Both the position numbers and the translations under genes were made by a program. Under the pieces are notes generated by a model. That model was not told where the DNA came from and did not search any database. It saw nothing but the letters and a program-made list of their open reading frames with translations. Source: Bacteroidota bacterium (lineage in GTDB: Bacteria; Bacteroidota; Bacteroidia; Chitinophagales; Chitinophagaceae). Taken from it: DNA of 34,658 nt. Positions 32,450-34,658 of the stretch are shown in pieces; position 1 is the stretch's first letter, and each line of letters begins with the position of its first letter. The stretch covers positions 1-34,658 of the forward strand of contig JAUZOA010000061.1 in the NCBI GenBank assembly GCA_030706685.1. The letters are read 5' to 3'.

Positions 32450-32510
32450 CAGATTTCGGTTGCCTCGGTTCGTGTCTACTCTCGAACCAAGACGTAGACA
32501 TGGGGTAATT
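32450..32510 (-). repeat. Candidate boundary element S4 with overlapping inverted repeats
   Basis: On the minus strand this region has GGTTCGAGAG and, ~30 bases on, TGGGGTAGCTC, a weak relative of the GGTTCGA...GGGCTAC pattern, sitting upstream of the lipocalin-like gene as S1 and S3 sit upstream of theirs. It also holds two overlapping inverted repeats: GGTTCG (32467-32472) with CGAACC (32483-32488), and TGTCTAC (32473-32479) with GTAGACA (32494-32500), an interleaved, pseudoknot-like order. Confidence 0.35.
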
Positions 32511-32520
32511 GAAATCATGT

Positions 32521-33186
32521 TTATTTTTTATATCGCAACTTGTTAATCCATGCATTCTCCGGACTTATTAATTCGCTGATTGGTGCTCTTTTAAAAAAAA
32601 GATCTTTAGGCTTTTTTAAATTGTCAAACAATGTTCCATCTATCGCATAAGTAGGGTTTTGAGGAAATGGGGGCACAAGATGCCAGTTTAAAATGGTATC
32701 CCTGTTTTTTAAAATACCTTGAAAATTACAGATTAACCGTTGAAATCTGCCATGGAAATTTAGACCCATACCAAAGACGAGGTATATTTCAGCCCTGATG
32801 GTGTCTTTTTCGATCTGATAAACACCCCAATCATTTATATAAGACTTTTCCTGCGTGCCAAATTTTATTTGGTTATTAACAAAACCAATTGAATCAAAAT
32901 ATAACCTGTAGGAATAAGCAACGAGCCCATTACTAAAAAACAATATTGGTTTATCGGCATAAGGGGTATCTATATATCTTGTTGGTAAACCATTTTTATA
33001 ATCTGTACCCAGGTGATAATTCGAATCCCTTATATGGTGATAAAAGCCGGAAAAATTAATAGTTGAAATTTCATTTGAAGTGCGCTGCTCTCTGATAAAA
33101 CTATCTGGTTTCTGATGATAAATAATGCCTGAACATGACAATAAAAAAGTAGCCATTAAAACATAAATTATAAACGAAACTTTCAT
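32521..33186 (-). CDS. Hypothetical lipoprotein
   Basis: I do not recognise a family. The 221-residue protein has a lipoprotein signal (IYVLMATFLLSCSG; Cys18) and a body rich in Tyr, Phe and Asn with a mostly beta pattern (STINFSGFYHHIRDSNYHL, GLVAYSYRLYFDSIGF, EIYLVFGMGLNFHGRF). The C-terminal part ends LISPENAWINKLRYKK. AT-rich codon use (many AAA, AAT, ATA) sets it apart from the housekeeping genes. It points the same way as the lipocalin-like gene but is separated from it by candidate S4, so each may be an independent unit. Confidence 0.7.
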   Translation of the reverse strand: MKVSFIIYVLMATFLLSCSGIIYHQKPDSFIREQRTSNEISTINFSGFYHHIRDSNYHLGTDYKNGLPTRYIDTPYADKPILFFSNGLVAYSYRLYFDSIGFVNNQIKFGTQEKSYINDWGVYQIEKDTIRAEIYLVFGMGLNFHGRFQRLICNFQGILKNRDTILNWHLVPPFPQNPTYAIDGTLFDNLKKPKDLFFKRAPISELISPENAWINKLRYKK

Positions 33187-33342
33187 ATCAGTAAATTATG
33201 TCGCTATTGCTATAACTTCCAAAATAACGCCACGGTTTTGAAGGAAGATGGGTATCCCCGAAATGCCAAGGGGTATCAAATATATGAAATGGAGAATGGT
33301 CATGTATGAAATTTTGAACTCCATGTAATAACCTTTCGCTAT

Positions 33343-33594
33343 TTACACCCAAAAAAGAAGCATGCCCCTATAGATTACACCACCATAAAGCGCGTCACTC
33401 CTGTATGGATAAGGCAATTCTTTAGCTGGAACTGTAACATTTTTACCTGATTTCGGATCCTTGACATCTGAATATTCATTCCTGTCTCCCGTTATGGCAG
33501 CAAAACCCACTGCAACTGTTACGTCATTATTAACCCAGTTCTTCGTAGTGTTCTCCTCTTCGATCCAGCAATAAAGATATAAATTATAGGGTTG
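33343..33594 (-). pseudogene. Gene remnant: open frame lacking a start
   Basis: On the minus strand, 83 codons are open between an in-frame stop (33595-33597) and the terminal stop (33343-33345). The translation has protein-like character: YNLYLYCWIEEENTTKNW, VNNDVTVAVGFAAITGDRNE, YSDVKDPKSGKNVTVP and, at the end, YGGVIYRGMLLFWV. There is no ATG, GTG or TTG start in a sensible place, and the 5' flank leads straight into the large inverted repeat. It is probably the 3' end of a gene cut by that element or by deletion. The family is not recognised. Confidence 0.55.
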
Positions 33595-33597
33595 TTA

Positions 33598-33645
33598 TGT
33601 TTCGCCCCGGCCATAGGTGCGGGATAAATATTGCAACGAAACATC
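33598..33645. other. Hairpin at the outer edge of the large inverted repeat
   Basis: ATGTTTCG (33598-33605) is perfectly complementary to CGAAACAT (33638-33645), with a 32-base loop. It touches the left end of the ~980 bp inverted repeat. No gene is seen here. Confidence 0.4.
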
Positions 33646-34033
33646 GGCCTCAAAGAGCTAATCGTTACCCAAATTTGCCGGCGGTGGTTCCAATAATAAA
33701 GTTTTGCCTCTTGCTGGAGCGCGCTTAGTTTGAATAAATGAAGCCTGTTGTGGTTTTCGTCATGCTTTGCACCAGGTAGATGCTGTGTTACTTTCTTTTC
33801 TTAAAAAAAGAAAGTAACCAAAGAAATTCAAGGCCAATTCAAAGTATATATTTCGCTATTCGCAAATTCCTCTGTGAATTGGCCGTCCGAACAGTCCTTT
33901 AAACCGAAGGGCTTAAGGACGAAGATTACAATTCGTGCTATGCGCACACCCGGGAGGCGCTAATGTTCCGCCTTAGTTTTCCGATAGAAGAAAGTTTATC
34001 AAAGCAGGACGGAACAAGGCGCTGGAAGACCCA
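33645..34033. repeat. Left arm of a ~980 bp inverted repeat (foldback element)
   Basis: This 389-base arm is the imperfect reverse complement of 34265-34628. The best block (33738-33848 against 34452-34560) has only a few differences in ~110 bases. The arm holds a run of hairpins: GTTACTTTCTTTT with AAAAGAAAGTAAC (33787-33818), GGCCAATTC (33832-33840) with GAATTGGCC (33876-33884), GTCCTTTAA (33894-33902) with TTAAGGAC (33913-33920), and GCGC...GTTCCG (33957-33970) with CGGAAC...GCGC (34010-34022). The outermost conserved block is 33645-33679. A 40-codon frame starting at 33780 stops at 33900-33902, so no protein spans it. Confidence 0.82.
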
Positions 34034-34264
34034 TAGGCAGGGGGTGAACTATCGAATAAATGATTTTAGGGTATAATTGACTGCTTCCCGGTAAGGCCCA
34101 AGCAGATTTTCATGGTTATCAATATTTATTTGAGCGATCCAATATTTGTATGCAATGTAAAATAAATTGGACGAAGCTGTCTTTATTAGCCCGGTTATCC
34201 CGAAACAAGGCTGACAGATAGTCTTTACGAAAAATTTTTCAATGTAAGGATAACTACTGTGCTG
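34034..34264. other. Unpaired centre of the large inverted repeat
   Basis: This 231-base AT-rich centre lies between the two arms. It has no open frame of note, no recognisable transposase and no RNA gene. No repeat to the arms is seen. Confidence 0.5.
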
Positions 34265-34628
34265 TGGGTCTTCCAGCGCCTTGTTCCGTCGTTGTTTAGT
34301 AACAACTCATCTTTTAGAAAACCAGGACGGAACACTAGCGCCTCCCGGGTTCTCCTGTAACACGAAGCAGAGTCATCATCCTGAGGCCGTTCGATCTTAA
34401 TGACTGTTCGAACGGCCAATTCACAGAGAAATTTGCTGATAACAGGGTGTATACTTTGAATTGGCCTTGAATTTCTTTGGTTACTTTCTTTTTTTAAGAA
34501 AAGAAAGTAACACAGCATCTACCTAGAGAAAAGCATGACGAAAACCACAACAGGCTTCATTTTTCAGACATAATTATTCCGCAAGCAGTAATTGGTAAAT
34601 TTGGGTAAGGACTAGCTCAAAGAGGCCG
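34265..34628. repeat. Right arm of the ~980 bp inverted repeat
   Basis: This 364-base arm mirrors the left one. It keeps the same hairpins read on the minus strand: the GTTACTTTCTTTT stem near 34480-34512, the GGCCAATTC/GAATTGGCC stem, and the GCGC...GTTCCG/CGGAAC...GCGC stem, while the third hairpin is rebuilt with other bases (AGTCAT with ATGACT). A 97-codon minus-strand frame (34225-34518) overlaps it, but the left arm breaks that frame, so it is not annotated as a gene. The outermost match is 34594-34628. A further weak hairpin (GGCCGTCACC with GGTCGGCC) occupies 34624-34655 at the window edge. Confidence 0.82.
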
Positions 34629-34658
34629 TCACCTGTAAAACACGAAGGTCGGCCATCA

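Noticed and set aside
34225-34518. 97-codon minus-strand frame in the right arm of the large inverted repeat
   Set aside because: In the left arm the same frame stops after 40 codons, and the changes between arms follow hairpin pairing rather than codon positions.

Overview
The window looks like a chromosomal segment from a Bacteroidota bacterium, most likely near the Chitinophagaceae. The clues are several envelope families typical of the phylum: a CarboxypepD_reg/TonB-dependent receptor, SusC-like plug motifs, type IX secretion (T9SS) C-terminal sorting domains, many lipoproteins with a short lipobox, a DUF4846 protein and a Bacteroidota-length TamB. The -7 promoter form TAnnTTTG also recurs, and start codons lack clear Shine-Dalgarno sequences. 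The lineage is inferred from these features; no rRNA or tRNA gene is present to anchor it.

Layout. 1-2317 (+): a secreted amidase-signature enzyme and a small atypical SDR protein. 2338-3864 (-): an orphan PAS/PAS HisKA_3 histidine kinase. 4244-4924 (+): a membrane-anchored protein made of eight ~22-residue repeats. 4925-5761 is an 837 bp gap with GC-rich hairpins, a degenerate GGGTCAGG-like array and copy A of a ~127 bp palindromic dispersed repeat. 5762-10651 (+): TamB-like protein. 10735-12958 (-): VOC protein, then a short AraC-type regulator translationally coupled to ribBA. 13148-16495 (+): TonB-dependent receptor with a strong terminator, convergent with a DUF4846 lipoprotein. 17595-25413: mostly housekeeping or peripheral genes (acyl-CoA carboxylase beta subunit, choice-of-anchor J lipoprotein, rnhA, DUF6580, manA, yraN-like, YkgJ-like, a lipoprotein, xerD), with copy B of the dispersed repeat at 20020-20148.

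25560-30082 is a compact divergent envelope-signalling locus. Leftward, two modular proteins carry separate pieces of a SusC-type N-terminus (a free plug in one, a CarboxypepD_reg plus 'DEVIVTGY' linker in the other), each ending in a T9SS sorting domain. Rightward lie an ECF sigma factor and a membrane protein with CarboxypepD_reg and TonB_C-like domains that probably acts as its anti-sigma or partner.

30083-34658 is an accessory region that reads as AT-richer than what precedes it. Small, mostly unrecognised genes (a 170-residue protein, a secreted LRR protein, a lipocalin-like lipoprotein, another lipoprotein) each sit behind a boundary element. Three of these elements share a GGTTCGA...GGGCTAC core that resembles the 3' end of a tRNA, and two genes share an identical 12-mer in a promoter lying 10 bp or less from the start codon. 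This is the best candidate for an undescribed system: a cassette-like array with tRNA-3'-end-like junctions. It is followed by a broken gene and a ~980 bp imperfect inverted repeat. Each arm of that repeat carries a series of hairpins, and the differences between arms fall mainly in the loops.
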